From: M3007 sp046329435
GTDB taxonomy: Bacteria > Bacteroidota > Bacteroidia > Chitinophagales > Saprospiraceae
DNA length: 64,000 bases
NCBI GenBank assembly: GCA_046329435.1
Contig: JAXLUR010000005.1
Location: 186,001-250,000, forward strand
Direction: 5' to 3'
Both the position numbers and the translations under genes were made by a program. Each line of letters starts with the position of its first letter. Within the stretch, counting starts at the first letter, position 1. Positions 1-8,534 of this stretch are shown one piece after another. The notes under the pieces were generated by a model. The model did no database searches. It was not told the DNA's origin and worked only from the letters and a program-made list of their open reading frames with translations.

Positions 1-52
1 TGTCGAAAGCCATTTTGCCGGCCCAGCGGGTAGTGACATGGTGTTGACTCAT
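1..52 (-). CDS. OsmC-like protein, 5' end only (partial)
   Basis: Reading the complement from an ATG at 52-50 gives MSQHHVTTRWAGKMAFD before the window edge. This resembles the N-terminus of OsmC/Ohr-type peroxide-response proteins, which begin with a short His/Thr-rich strand followed by W-x-G-x-M-x-F. Only 17 residues are visible, so neither the catalytic cysteines nor the length can be checked. The gene is divergent from the next gene. The call is an inference from a short match. Confidence 0.5.
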   Translation of the reverse strand, partial: MSQHHVTTRWAGKMAFD

Positions 53-220
53 GGAAAGACTTTTGTGTTGAGTAAATGCGTAGAAACAAATCTGCGGGCA
101 AAGGTTCAAAGTTTGCCTGCCTGAAAAGCGCTTTACCCTGACCGCCGGATTTTTTGGCTGTAATAATTTGAATTGCCGGCCGGCGGCAAGCGAAATTTAC
201 CCGGCCAAACACACCATCCT

Positions 221-712
221 ATGTCCAAATTTGCCGACAAAAAAGCCCCCGGCCACTGGCGCCGGAAACTTGAAAAACACGAACCGCCCCGCATCGAAAC
301 GGCACCCGACGAATGGGCGGAACGCTACGGTGGCCATAAAATGCTGATCGCCAACGCATTGCTTGTCGATGAAAAACTCCGGCAAGTGCCGCCCGGCCGG
401 ATCATCACCATCAGGCGGCTGCGCGAACAACTGGCTGCCGATTTCGATGCTGACTTCGCCTGCCCGCTGACGACCGGCATTTTTGCCCGCATCGCGGCCG
501 AAACCTCCGAAGAAGACCGCAGCGCCGGCCGGCCCGACCCGACGCCCTGGTGGCGACTGGTCAAAGACGATGGCTCGCTCAACCCCAAACTGCCCGGCGG
601 CGGCCCTTTGCAAGCCAGATACCTCAACGAAGAAGGCATCCGGCTGGAGCCCAAAGGCAAAAAGAACATTCGTATAACAGACTTTGCCAAACTGCTAAAC
701 CTATCCGAATAA
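221..712 (+). CDS. Alkyltransferase-like (MGMT-fold) DNA-binding protein
   Basis: A 163-residue protein. Residues 56-140 follow the DNA-binding half of O6-alkylguanine transferases: a PGRIITIRRL helix start (58-67), a hydrophobic helix, then PTPWWRLVKDDGSL (107-120) and a terminal ARYLNEEGI helix (132-140). Where true transferases have P-C-H-R, this protein has P-W-W-R, with Trp110 at the acceptor-Cys position. Replacement of that Cys by Trp is the known hallmark of alkyltransferase-like (ATL) proteins, which bind alkylated bases without repairing them. An in-frame TTG at 173 would add 16 residues of poor composition, so the ATG at 221 is preferred. Family membership is inferred from motif order. 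Confidence 0.5.
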   Translation: MSKFADKKAPGHWRRKLEKHEPPRIETAPDEWAERYGGHKMLIANALLVDEKLRQVPPGRIITIRRLREQLAADFDADFACPLTTGIFARIAAETSEEDRSAGRPDPTPWWRLVKDDGSLNPKLPGGGPLQARYLNEEGIRLEPKGKKNIRITDFAKLLNLSE

Positions 713-755
713 CAATCCGGCTACAAGGCTGTTGTACAAGGAAAATCTTACTACC

Positions 756-1472
756 ATGCGCCTTGTAGCCGGATTCGTTTTTTTGTTCTTCGCCTTCGCA
801 GGCACAGCCCAAACCCCGAACGAACCCACCGACAGCCACGAAACGCTTCGTTGGGTACAGTCCGTTTCCATAAAAATCGACTCTTCTCTCGACCTGGCTA
901 CCCGGGGCGAGGGCCAGTATAATCTGCTGCTTTACCTCTATGTTGCCTGGGAAGACTTTACAGCCGTGGCCCACGCCGGTTTGTATTGTCACAATGCCCG
1001 AATTGCAGCCGAACGCGGCAGGCAAATTTGCGACCTTACCCAGTTTAAACAAGAAAAAGACTTGATGAGTCTGAAAATACGCGCTGCCGAAGCCCGGCTG
1101 CAAGCCATTCGAATGCGCGAAGCCGCCGCAGCCTGTATGCCGGCAGCCTCTATTGCGTCGGCAGGCTACCAACTGTCCGATGTTTTGAGAAAAGATGCTG
1201 AAATTGTAGCCAATGACCTGCAGGACGCGCTGGCAGTTCCCGATTTCCATGTCATGGCGCAAAAGCTGGAACAGGTGCTCGATATTCTTCACGACATGGA
1301 GTATTTCTCCGAACGATTGCCCAATTGCCGCAATACCCGCGAAAAAATACTGGCCGCAACGCAGGCATGCAGCAACGCCCTCGCGTCCGATTCCTGGGAA
1401 AAAGCCGCCCAATTTGCCCGAACAGCTCAACAGGCCATGAACGACATCTTACAAAGCGAAGGCTGTCGCTGA
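756..1472 (+). CDS. Secreted hypothetical protein
   Basis: A 238-residue protein starting with a clear signal peptide (MRLVAGFVFLFFAFAGTAQ, cleavage near residue 20), hence exported to the periplasm or beyond. The mature part is predicted to be largely helical and has several cysteines (C75, C89, C127 region and later) but no motif I recognise. An upstream TTG at 732 would put eight polar residues ahead of the signal peptide, so the ATG at 756 is chosen. It lies 43 bp after the ATL gene and 57 bp before sdaA, on the same strand. No function can be assigned. Confidence 0.6.
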   Translation: MRLVAGFVFLFFAFAGTAQTPNEPTDSHETLRWVQSVSIKIDSSLDLATRGEGQYNLLLYLYVAWEDFTAVAHAGLYCHNARIAAERGRQICDLTQFKQEKDLMSLKIRAAEARLQAIRMREAAAACMPAASIASAGYQLSDVLRKDAEIVANDLQDALAVPDFHVMAQKLEQVLDILHDMEYFSERLPNCRNTREKILAATQACSNALASDSWEKAAQFARTAQQAMNDILQSEGCR

Positions 1473-1529
1473 ACGGACAATCGGGTTTTTCCTACTTTTC
1501 CGCCCTCATCTATCCTCTACCCTGTCATC

Positions 1530-2948
1530 ATGGAAAGAATCAGTGTTTTCGATATTTTCAAAATCGGAATCGGCCCTTCGAGCTCGCATACGATGGGCCC
1601 CTGGCGTGCCGCCCAGCGCTTCGTCCGTGAAATCGCGGAAAAAGGCCGGCTGAACGATCTGGCCGAAGTGCAGGTCGATCTTTACGGCTCGCTGGCCAAA
1701 ACCGGAAAGGGCCACGGCACCGACCTGGCCGTCATCCTCGGCCTCAACGGCGACGACCCGGTGACCATCCCCGTCGATCAGGTGCACCCCACCCTCGAAC
1801 GCATCAACCATTCGAAAAGCCTGCTGCTCGGCGGGCAAACACCCATCCGCTTCGACCCCGACCAGCACATCCGTTTTCATTTCGAAACCAGCCTGCCCTA
1901 TCACGCCAACGGGCTCACTTTTCACGCATTCTACCGCGACGACACGGGCGAAAGCCAGACCTATTATTCCGTCGGAGGAGGCTTTGTGGTGAAAGAAGGC
2001 GAGGAAAACCTGGCCAGTTCCATTCAACTGCCCCACCCCATCGACCGCGGCGAAGACCTCGAACGCTGGTGCCAGGGCAATACGCGGGCCATTTCGGAAG
2101 TCGTCCGGGACAACGAACTCACCTGGCGCAGCCCCGGCGAGATCCGGACCGAACTGCTGGCCATCTGGGAAGTCATGAAACAATGCGCCTTCATCGGCGC
2201 CCATACCGACGGCGTGCTGCCCGGGGGCCTCGAGGTGGTGCGGCGCGCCCACGACCTCAACATCAAACTGCTCGGCAACGACGCTTCGCCGGATGCCGAT
2301 ACCTGGATCGAGCGTATTCGCGCGGGCCACTGGTCGTTTCAGCAGATACTCAAATGGGTCAGCTGCTTCGCGCTGGCGGTCAATGAAGAAAACGCAGCGT
2401 TCAGCCGCGTGGTCACAGCCCCCACCAACGGCGCCGCCGGCGTCATTCCCGCCGTATTGCTTTACCATGTGTGTTTTAGTGAAAAAACAGGCGACGACGA
2501 CATCCTCCGCTTCCTGCTCACGGCCGGCGAGTTCGGCAGTTTGTTTAAAAAAGGCGCTACCATATCGGCCGCCATGGGCGGCTGCCAGGCCGAAATCGGC
2601 GTCTCCTCGGCCATGGCAGCCGGCGCGCTCACCGAATGCCTGGGCGGATCGCCCGGCCAATGTATGATGGCCGCTGAAATAGCCATGGAACACCACCTGG
2701 GCATGACCTGCGACCCTATCGGCGGTCTCGTGCAGGTGCCCTGCATCGAACGCAACACGATGGGCGCCATCAAAGCCATCACCGCCAGCCAGATCGCACT
2801 CGAAAGCGACCCCTCGAAAGCGAAAGTGAGCCTCGATGCCGTGATCAAAACCATGAAAGAAACGGCCGACGACATGAGCCATAAATACAAGGAAACCTCC
2901 GACGGCGGGCTGGCCGTGCAGATTTCGGTAGGCCTGATCGAATGCTGA
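1530..2948 (+). CDS. sdaA: L-serine ammonia-lyase, iron-sulfur dependent, single chain
   Basis: A 472-residue enzyme that deaminates L-serine to pyruvate and ammonia in the cytoplasm. The N-terminal beta domain starts with FDIFKIGIGPSSSHTMGP (residues 7-24), the signature of the family. The catalytic alpha domain carries GGCQAEIG and TCDPIGGLVQVPCIERN, giving three cysteines at about 352, 394 and 405 that correspond to the 4Fe-4S ligands of E. coli SdaA. Both domains are in one chain, as in E. coli, not split into alpha and beta subunits. Length matches the family (about 455). No operon partner is evident. Confidence 0.93.
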   Translation: MERISVFDIFKIGIGPSSSHTMGPWRAAQRFVREIAEKGRLNDLAEVQVDLYGSLAKTGKGHGTDLAVILGLNGDDPVTIPVDQVHPTLERINHSKSLLLGGQTPIRFDPDQHIRFHFETSLPYHANGLTFHAFYRDDTGESQTYYSVGGGFVVKEGEENLASSIQLPHPIDRGEDLERWCQGNTRAISEVVRDNELTWRSPGEIRTELLAIWEVMKQCAFIGAHTDGVLPGGLEVVRRAHDLNIKLLGNDASPDADTWIERIRAGHWSFQQILKWVSCFALAVNEENAAFSRVVTAPTNGAAGVIPAVLLYHVCFSEKTGDDDILRFLLTAGEFGSLFKKGATISAAMGGCQAEIGVSSAMAAGALTECLGGSPGQCMMAAEIAMEHHLGMTCDPIGGLVQVPCIERNTMGAIKAITASQIALESDPSKAKVSLDAVIKTMKETADDMSHKYKETSDGGLAVQISVGLIEC

Positions 2949-3112
2949 GGCAAGGCACTGTTGACAAACCAAAACCCTCTTCCCGATTTGCCCAGACCTG
3001 TTGCGGCCAGGCTTTTCGGGGTACAAGAAGGGTTTTGTCATGGGGATGTCTCCCCAATGTCATTTGTCTGCAAGTAGTTGTTTGGGCAGGTTTTTGCTGT
3101 TTTTTTGCCATT

Positions 3113-3120
3113 TACTTTTG
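3113..3120 (+). promoter_or_regulatory. Putative Bacteroidota promoter (-7 element)
   Basis: TACTTTTG fits the Bacteroidota -7 consensus TAnnTTTG and sits 26 bp before the ATG of the HmuY-like gene. A TTTG at 3093-3096 could serve as the -33 element, but the 16-bp spacing is shorter than the usual 19-21. Confidence 0.4.
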
Positions 3121-3146
3121 TCTCATCAATACGAAAGGAAAAAATC

Positions 3147-4430
3147 ATGAAACTATCTGTCACGCTACCCTCCCTGCTTTTCCTGAGCGTTTCGCTCTAT
3201 TCCCAAACAACTTTCGACCAGATTTCAGCCGGGCCCGGCTACAACCAGTCCGGCTATTTTTATTTGTCCAATGGCAACTCCCAGCAAGTGCCGTACAATG
3301 CCTGGGACATCGCTTTTTCCAACCTGAGCGTACAAACCGCCGGTATTTTTATCAATGAAAGTACCATCAGCAGCAGCGGCCAGACGGGTCCTGCCCTGGA
3401 AGTGTACGACGCGCTCACCAGCGACTTTTCCGAAGAACTCGATCCGGCCCTCTACACCGACCGGTTGTACAACCCGGAAACCACCTGGGCAGAAGGCGCA
3501 TTCAACACCCCGCGCGACCTCGCCGACCCCTTCGATTTCGGCTGGGGCGTGTACAACCCCGCGCAATTCAAGGTAGTGGGCAGCCGCGTGTTTTTAATCA
3601 AATTGCGCAATGGCGACCACAAAAAGATTATTTTCGATGAATACAACGGCGTCAGCTACAAATTCCGCGTAGCCAACCCCGACAACAGCGGCGCAGCCGA
3701 ATACACCGTCAACACCAACTTCGGCAATGGCAGCCCGCTGATCTATTTCTCGCTCGGCGCCAGCGGCAGCAATGTGGTGACACCCGCCAACTGGGACCTC
3801 GTGTTCTGCCGCTACATCGACGCGCTCAACGACGGCCAGGGCAATATCGTACAGTACAATGTCACGGGCATCCTCACCGGCGATGGCGTACAGGTCGCAC
3901 GTGCAGCAGGCATTGACCCCGAAACGGTTGATTACCAGGATTATGTGGACTCTTTCTCCAACGAGATCGACCGCATCGGTCACGACTGGAAATCGTTCAA
4001 CCTGCAACAGGGCGGCTGGATCACCACGCCCAACCTCGCCTATTTTGTCAAAACCAAGGACAACAAACTGTACAAGGTGGTTTTCATCGATTTCGAAGGG
4101 GTAAGCACTGGTGCGGGTACGATGGAACGCACTTTCCTTGGCCAGCTGAGCGCTGCGCCCGACCTGCCGGCCGGTATCAGCGCCGCCCTGGTGTACCCCA
4201 ACCCGGTTGCCGATCACCTCACGCTCTCCTTCGGCAGTGAAAACGCCGGCGCCGCTGCAATGCTCCTGTTCGACGCCGACGGCCAGCTCGTCTGGAGTGG
4301 CGCCATGCGCACCCAAAACGGTCTGAATGTGGCGGAAATTGATCTCCCGAACCTGTCGCGTGGCGCCTATGTGTTGAATGTTGCAACCGCAGGCGGCCAG
4401 TTTTCGCGAAAAATTACGGTCGGCAACTAA
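3147..4430 (+). CDS. HmuY-like secreted protein with T9SS type A sorting domain
   Basis: A 427-residue protein with a signal peptide (MKLSVTLPSLLFLSVSLYSQ). Two stretches, NAWDIAFS (about residue 52) and ANWDLVFCRY (about 213), look like the W-D-x-x-F core of HmuY-type haem-binding beta proteins. The C-terminal ~85 residues (from LVYPNPVADHLTL to GQFSRKITVGN) form a standard Por-secretion/T9SS type A sorting domain, so the protein is probably exported to or beyond the cell surface. It is followed by a TonB-dependent receptor, matching the HmuY-HmuR arrangement of haem uptake. The start is set by the signal peptide and an AGGAAA Shine-Dalgarno-like stretch; the upstream ORF extension to 3078 is rejected. 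The haem role is inferred. Confidence 0.6.
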   Translation: MKLSVTLPSLLFLSVSLYSQTTFDQISAGPGYNQSGYFYLSNGNSQQVPYNAWDIAFSNLSVQTAGIFINESTISSSGQTGPALEVYDALTSDFSEELDPALYTDRLYNPETTWAEGAFNTPRDLADPFDFGWGVYNPAQFKVVGSRVFLIKLRNGDHKKIIFDEYNGVSYKFRVANPDNSGAAEYTVNTNFGNGSPLIYFSLGASGSNVVTPANWDLVFCRYIDALNDGQGNIVQYNVTGILTGDGVQVARAAGIDPETVDYQDYVDSFSNEIDRIGHDWKSFNLQQGGWITTPNLAYFVKTKDNKLYKVVFIDFEGVSTGAGTMERTFLGQLSAAPDLPAGISAALVYPNPVADHLTLSFGSENAGAAAMLLFDADGQLVWSGAMRTQNGLNVAEIDLPNLSRGAYVLNVATAGGQFSRKITVGN

Positions 4431-4516
4431 GCATTCGCCGCACATTTCCGGCCCTGTTGGCAAAAAATCGCCGGCCGGCAGTGTGACCCTCCTTTCCAAA
4501 ATTTTGTCTGTTATCT

Positions 4517-4558
4517 GCTTCCCTGCCGGACGCTGTATGAAGCGCCCGGCGGGGAAGC
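4517..4558 (+). promoter_or_regulatory. 18-bp inverted repeat between HmuY-like gene and receptor gene
   Basis: Arms 4517-4534 and 4541-4558 pair over 18 positions, with one G-T wobble and one mismatch, around a 6-base loop (GTATGA). There is no immediate T tract, but a T6 run follows 20 bases later. It could attenuate transcription between secreted protein and receptor or stabilise the upstream mRNA. Only the structure is seen; the role is inferred. Confidence 0.55.
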
Positions 4559-4589
4559 AAGCCAGCATACTACCCTTTTTTGAACGATC

Positions 4590-6671
4590 ATGAAGCATTT
4601 ATCCGCTTTTCCAGCGCTTTTTTCCCTGGCTTTTGCACTGCCGCTTGCCGCCCAAAGCACCGATTCGCTACCAGACAGCGGTTTGCGGGAGGTTGTCGTG
4701 ACGGCCCAGTTTGCGCCGACCGATGTGCGCAACGCCACCCATCCCGTGCGCATACTTCGGCGCGACCGGATCGAACGGCTCGGGGCAAACAACCTGGAAC
4801 AATTGCTTCGTCACGAACTCAACCTCGGCATCGGTCAGGATATGATTCTGGGCAGCAGCCTGTCGGTACAAGGCCTGTCGGGACAAAATGTCAAAATTCT
4901 GATCGATGGCGTGCCGGTAATCGGCCGTCAGGACGGCAATATCGACCTGGGGCAAATCAACCTGGCCAACATCGACCGGGTGGAACTGATTGAAGGGCCG
5001 GCCTCGGTGTATTACGGCACCGACGCGCTGGCAGGCGTGGTCAATCTCATCAGCCGCCGGTCTCAGTTAGAGCGCTGGCGCTTCGGGGCCAACAGCCAGT
5101 ACGAAACCCTCGGCGAGCGCAGCATCGGGGGGAGCGCAGGCTGGCAAATAAGGCCGCGCCTGCTGGTGCTCGCAAGCGGCGGGTACGACTATTTCGCCGG
5201 CTTCGATACCAGCGCTACCAGCCGCGACCGGCTCTGGAACCCCAAACAACAACATTATGCCGATGCATCTATCCGTTTCGATGCCGGCAGCGATCATGTA
5301 ATTCGGCTGAAAGGCTCCCTGTTCGAAGAACAAATCGACAACCTGGGGGCAGTGCGCCGGCCGCAGTTCAAGCCCTATGCGTTCGACGACTTTTATTTTA
5401 CCCGCCGTCGCGACCTCGCTTTGTTGCACGAAGGTTCGGTCGGCAGGTCTTTGTACTGGAATAACACACTGGGTGTCAATTTTTTTCGCAGAGAAAAACA
5501 AGCCCTGCGCACCGATCTGGAAAACGCGCAATCGACCCCGGTTGCCGGCGAACAGGACACCACCCGGTTCAACAGCTGGATGTTCCGCTCCGTACTGGCC
5601 ACCCGCACCGAACAACGCCGCTGGCAGTGGATGGCCGGCGTGGATGGCCGGCACGATACCGGCGCCGGCCAGCGAATCCGCGACACCCTGAACAGCACGC
5701 CGGGGCGCAGCGAAATGCTCGACCTCGCTGCTCTTGCCAGCCTGCGCTACCGGACCCGCTCCGGCCTGACCCTCGAAGCCGGCCTTCGGGCCAGCTGGAA
5801 CAGCCGCTACAACGGCGCGGTTGTGCCTTCGTTTCACCTGCGGCAGCCAATAGGCAGGTCACTCAACCTCCGGGCCAGCTATGCGCGCGGTTTCAGGAGC
5901 CCCGATCTGAAAGAACTGTTTTTTTACTTCGTGGATGCCAACCACTACATCGTGGGTAATCCTGATTTGCGCGCCGAAACTTCAGACAACGCACAAGCCC
6001 AGCTGAGCTGGGCGGGGATGAACCTGGGCGCCGTGCACGTAGATGCCCAGGTCTGCGCTTTTGCCAACTGGCTGCACGACAAGATTGAGTTGTACGAGTT
6101 TGTGGAATCACCCGGGGGCGGCATACAACCTGCCCCGGGCGACACTTCGACCCTGCATTACACCTACTTCAACATCGAGCGGTACCGGACCCACGGCGCC
6201 ACCCTTCGCACTTCGGCACAATGGCGGAGCCTTCGACTCGATGTTTCGACCAACCGCATCGGCCACTTCAACCCCATGCGGTCCGAACTGCCCGACACCC
6301 CTGAATTTACCTACACCCAGGAGTGGGCAGCCGCCCTGCAATGGGAGCACAAGTCGGGCTGGAATGCCGGCGTATGGGCCCGCACGACCGACCGGTTCGT
6401 GCGGTACTATCCCGAACTTGAAAACGGGCAAGTAGTTGCGCATCAGCGCATTACCGATGGCTTTACGCAACTGGACGCTTCTGTTGGCAAGTTATTTTGG
6501 AACAAACGCATCACACTGCAGGCCGGCGTACGCAACCTGCTCGATGCGCAATCCGCCCTGATAAGCGGCACTGCCGCCGGCAATCATACCGGCGGCAGCA
6601 GCAGTGCTCAACCCCTCAGCCCCGGCCGTAGCTGGTGGCTTCGGGCAACAATCAACATTGGGAAGGAATAA
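4590..6671 (+). CDS. TonB-dependent outer-membrane receptor
   Basis: A 693-residue receptor. A signal peptide (residues 1-21) is followed by a plug domain from LREVVVTAQFAPTDVRNA to EGPASVYYGTDALAGVVNLISR (about 31-152), which includes VQGLSGQNVKILIDGVPV. A ~540-residue beta-barrel follows, with the family's YARGFRSPDLKELF segment (about 430) and a barrel-end pattern (GRSWWLRATINIGKE). There is no N-terminal carboxypeptidase-like domain, so it is not SusC-type; siderophore or haem receptors have this build. It lies 159 bp after the HmuY-like gene on the same strand. The substrate is inferred as haem or another iron source from that neighbour only. Confidence 0.88.
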   Translation: MKHLSAFPALFSLAFALPLAAQSTDSLPDSGLREVVVTAQFAPTDVRNATHPVRILRRDRIERLGANNLEQLLRHELNLGIGQDMILGSSLSVQGLSGQNVKILIDGVPVIGRQDGNIDLGQINLANIDRVELIEGPASVYYGTDALAGVVNLISRRSQLERWRFGANSQYETLGERSIGGSAGWQIRPRLLVLASGGYDYFAGFDTSATSRDRLWNPKQQHYADASIRFDAGSDHVIRLKGSLFEEQIDNLGAVRRPQFKPYAFDDFYFTRRRDLALLHEGSVGRSLYWNNTLGVNFFRREKQALRTDLENAQSTPVAGEQDTTRFNSWMFRSVLATRTEQRRWQWMAGVDGRHDTGAGQRIRDTLNSTPGRSEMLDLAALASLRYRTRSGLTLEAGLRASWNSRYNGAVVPSFHLRQPIGRSLNLRASYARGFRSPDLKELFFYFVDANHYIVGNPDLRAETSDNAQAQLSWAGMNLGAVHVDAQVCAFANWLHDKIELYEFVESPGGGIQPAPGDTSTLHYTYFNIERYRTHGATLRTSAQWRSLRLDVSTNRIGHFNPMRSELPDTPEFTYTQEWAAALQWEHKSGWNAGVWARTTDRFVRYYPELENGQVVAHQRITDGFTQLDASVGKLFWNKRITLQAGVRNLLDAQSALISGTAAGNHTGGSSSAQPLSPGRSWWLRATINIGKE

Positions 6672-7076
6672 CACGGAGGAAAGATGATTGCCTTTTAAAA
6701 AAGCCAATTCATCCTGCTTCATTGTACCGGAATTTGCTGTTGGGCCCTGAGCGCTTTCCTGTGTTTTGGCACTGTAAGCAGTAGGTTAGGAGGATTGTTG
6801 ATTGTCGTCAGCAGGCAGGGTAACGCAGCGCATGGGTACGCTGCTCAGGAGCCGGCAATGCAGATTTTATGTCGGCCCGCAACGGAGCGAAGGGCCCCTC
6901 GGCAAGATATTGTTTTGAAAAAATGGTAATAAAGCCGGAAGGCAATACACAACGCCCCGCCCAGGGCGTTTCAAAAAATATAATTCGATCGCCAGGCTGT
7001 CGCCTGTTCGGGGCAAAATGCCGGTTTCGGAAGCCCGCACAGCCCCTTTGGCAACGGCTGGAAACAGCGATAGCGC
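6672..7076. other. Intergenic region between converging genes
   Basis: About 400 bp between two convergent genes. It holds a small perfect hairpin (AACGCCC 6951-6957 with GGGCGTT 6964-6970) lacking a clear T tract on either strand. No convincing gene or RNA was seen; the short open frames have no recognisable content. Confidence 0.5.
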
Positions 7077-8534
7077 TCAGGCCAGCACTTTCCCGGGATT
7101 GAGGATGCCGCGCGGATCGAACACCTTTTTGATCTGCCGCATGAGGCGCAGTTCGGTTTTGGAAAAAACCAGATCGAGGTAGGGGCGCTGCACCAGGCCC
7201 ACGCCATGTTCGCCGGAGATGGTGCCGCCCACGCTTTTGACAAAACGGAAAATTTCGCGGATGCCGCGGGGCACTTCTTCTTTCCAGGCGCGCTCATCGA
7301 GACTGCCCCGAAGGATATTGACGTGCAGGTTGCCATCGCCCGCGTGGCCGTAGCAGACCGATTCGAAACCGTAGCGTTCGCCGACTTCCTTCACCTTTTT
7401 GAGCAAGGCGGGCAGTTCGGCCCGCGGCACAACCGTGTCTTCTTCCTTGTAAACGGAGTTTTTCTTCACGGCATGGGCCACATTGCGGCGCAGCTTCCAC
7501 AAGGCTGTTTTTTGTGCGTCGTTGTCGGCGAAAAAAATCTCGCCGCAGTCAAACTGCTCTAGCACCCCGGTAATGGTCGCGCAATCGGTCATCAGGCTGT
7601 CCATGTGGAACCCGTCCACCTCGATAAGCAAATGCGCGGCATCGGTATCGGCAATGGGCACGGGCGTTTCGCCCACGTAGCGCACCGCCCAGTCGATGGC
7701 GTTGCGTTCCATAAATTCAAGCCCGGAAGGCGTCACGCCGGCCTGAAAGATAGCGGCCACGGCAGCGCAGGCGCTTTCGGCCGAACGGAAAGGCGCCAGC
7801 ATGAGCAGGGTTTGGGTAGGATGCGGCTGGAGTTTGAGCACAATTTTGGTCACCACCCCGAGCGTGCCTTCACTGCCGACAATCAGCTGGGTGAGGTTGT
7901 AGCCGGTCGAATTTTTCAGGGTATTGGCGCCGGTCCAGATGACCTCGCCGTTGGGCAATACCACTTCGAGGTTGAGCACATGATCTTTCACCACGCCGTA
8001 TTTCACGGCCTTGGGGCCGCCGGCATTGGTGCTGATATTGCCCCCGATAAAACTCAGGCCGCGGCTCGACGGGTCGGGCGGATAAAACAAACCCTTCTCT
8101 TTCACCGTATTCTGCAATACTTCGGTGATGACGCCGGGCTCCACCGTCACCTGAAAATTGCGTTCGTCGATCTGAATAATCCGGTCGAACCGTTTCATGG
8201 AAATGACCAGTCCGCCCGCAACCGGCAAGGCGCCGCCGGCCAGTCCCGAGCCGCCGCCGCGAATAGTGACCGGAATTCGTTCTGCATGGCAAAGGCGGAG
8301 CAGGGCGCTCACTTCGGCGGTATCGGCCGGCAGGGCGACTGCCTCGGGCAAAAAAAGCAGGTCTTCCGTTTCATCATGTCCGTGTTGCTGCCGGGCGGAT
8401 TCATCCGTCAGGAGGTAGGGTTCACGAACAATCTCCCGCATTTTCGCAAGCAGAGCAGGCGTGAGGGGCCGGAAGGGCGTATTTTTGCCTCCGCTTACAG
8501 AAACTGCCTTTTTTCCTTTATCAATGAATGCCAT
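7077..8534 (-). CDS. glcD: FAD-linked oxidase, GlcD (glycolate/D-lactate oxidase) family
   Basis: A ~485-residue flavoprotein oxidising 2-hydroxy acids to 2-oxo acids. The FAD-binding type 4 domain shows IPVTIRGGGSGLAGGA, then GGNISTNAGGPKAVKYGV and GSEGTLGVVTKIVL. The C-terminal FAD-oxidase cap has YGHAGDGNLHVNIL and ends with ISGEHGVG...DPRGILNPGKVL, all family landmarks. The start is uncertain: ATGs at 8540 and 8534 lie at or beyond the start of the divergent gene, and an internal ATG at 8441 would lose the conserved LTPALLAK segment. The 608-codon open frame reaching 8903 runs through the neighbouring gene and is not real upstream. Confidence 0.88.
   Translation of the reverse strand: MAFIDKGKKAVSVSGGKNTPFRPLTPALLAKMREIVREPYLLTDESARQQHGHDETEDLLFLPEAVALPADTAEVSALLRLCHAERIPVTIRGGGSGLAGGALPVAGGLVISMKRFDRIIQIDERNFQVTVEPGVITEVLQNTVKEKGLFYPPDPSSRGLSFIGGNISTNAGGPKAVKYGVVKDHVLNLEVVLPNGEVIWTGANTLKNSTGYNLTQLIVGSEGTLGVVTKIVLKLQPHPTQTLLMLAPFRSAESACAAVAAIFQAGVTPSGLEFMERNAIDWAVRYVGETPVPIADTDAAHLLIEVDGFHMDSLMTDCATITGVLEQFDCGEIFFADNDAQKTALWKLRRNVAHAVKKNSVYKEEDTVVPRAELPALLKKVKEVGERYGFESVCYGHAGDGNLHVNILRGSLDERAWKEEVPRGIREIFRFVKSVGGTISGEHGVGLVQRPYLDLVFSKTELRLMRQIKKVFDPRGILNPGKVLA
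8480..8487 (+). promoter_or_regulatory. Putative promoter (-7 element) of the outer-membrane protein gene
   Basis: TATTTTTG fits TAnnTTTG, 36 bp upstream of the ATG at 8524. It lies inside the 5' coding part of the divergent glcD gene. No -33 element was seen. Confidence 0.35.

Noticed and set aside
1506..3041. Long minus-strand open frame (511 codons) opposite sdaA
   Set aside because: It is antisense to a clear sdaA gene; such shadow frames are common in this G+C-rich codon usage, and its translation has no family features.
6951..6970. Terminator for the receptor gene or glcD
   Set aside because: The AACGCCC/GGGCGTT hairpin is perfect but lacks a T tract on either strand.
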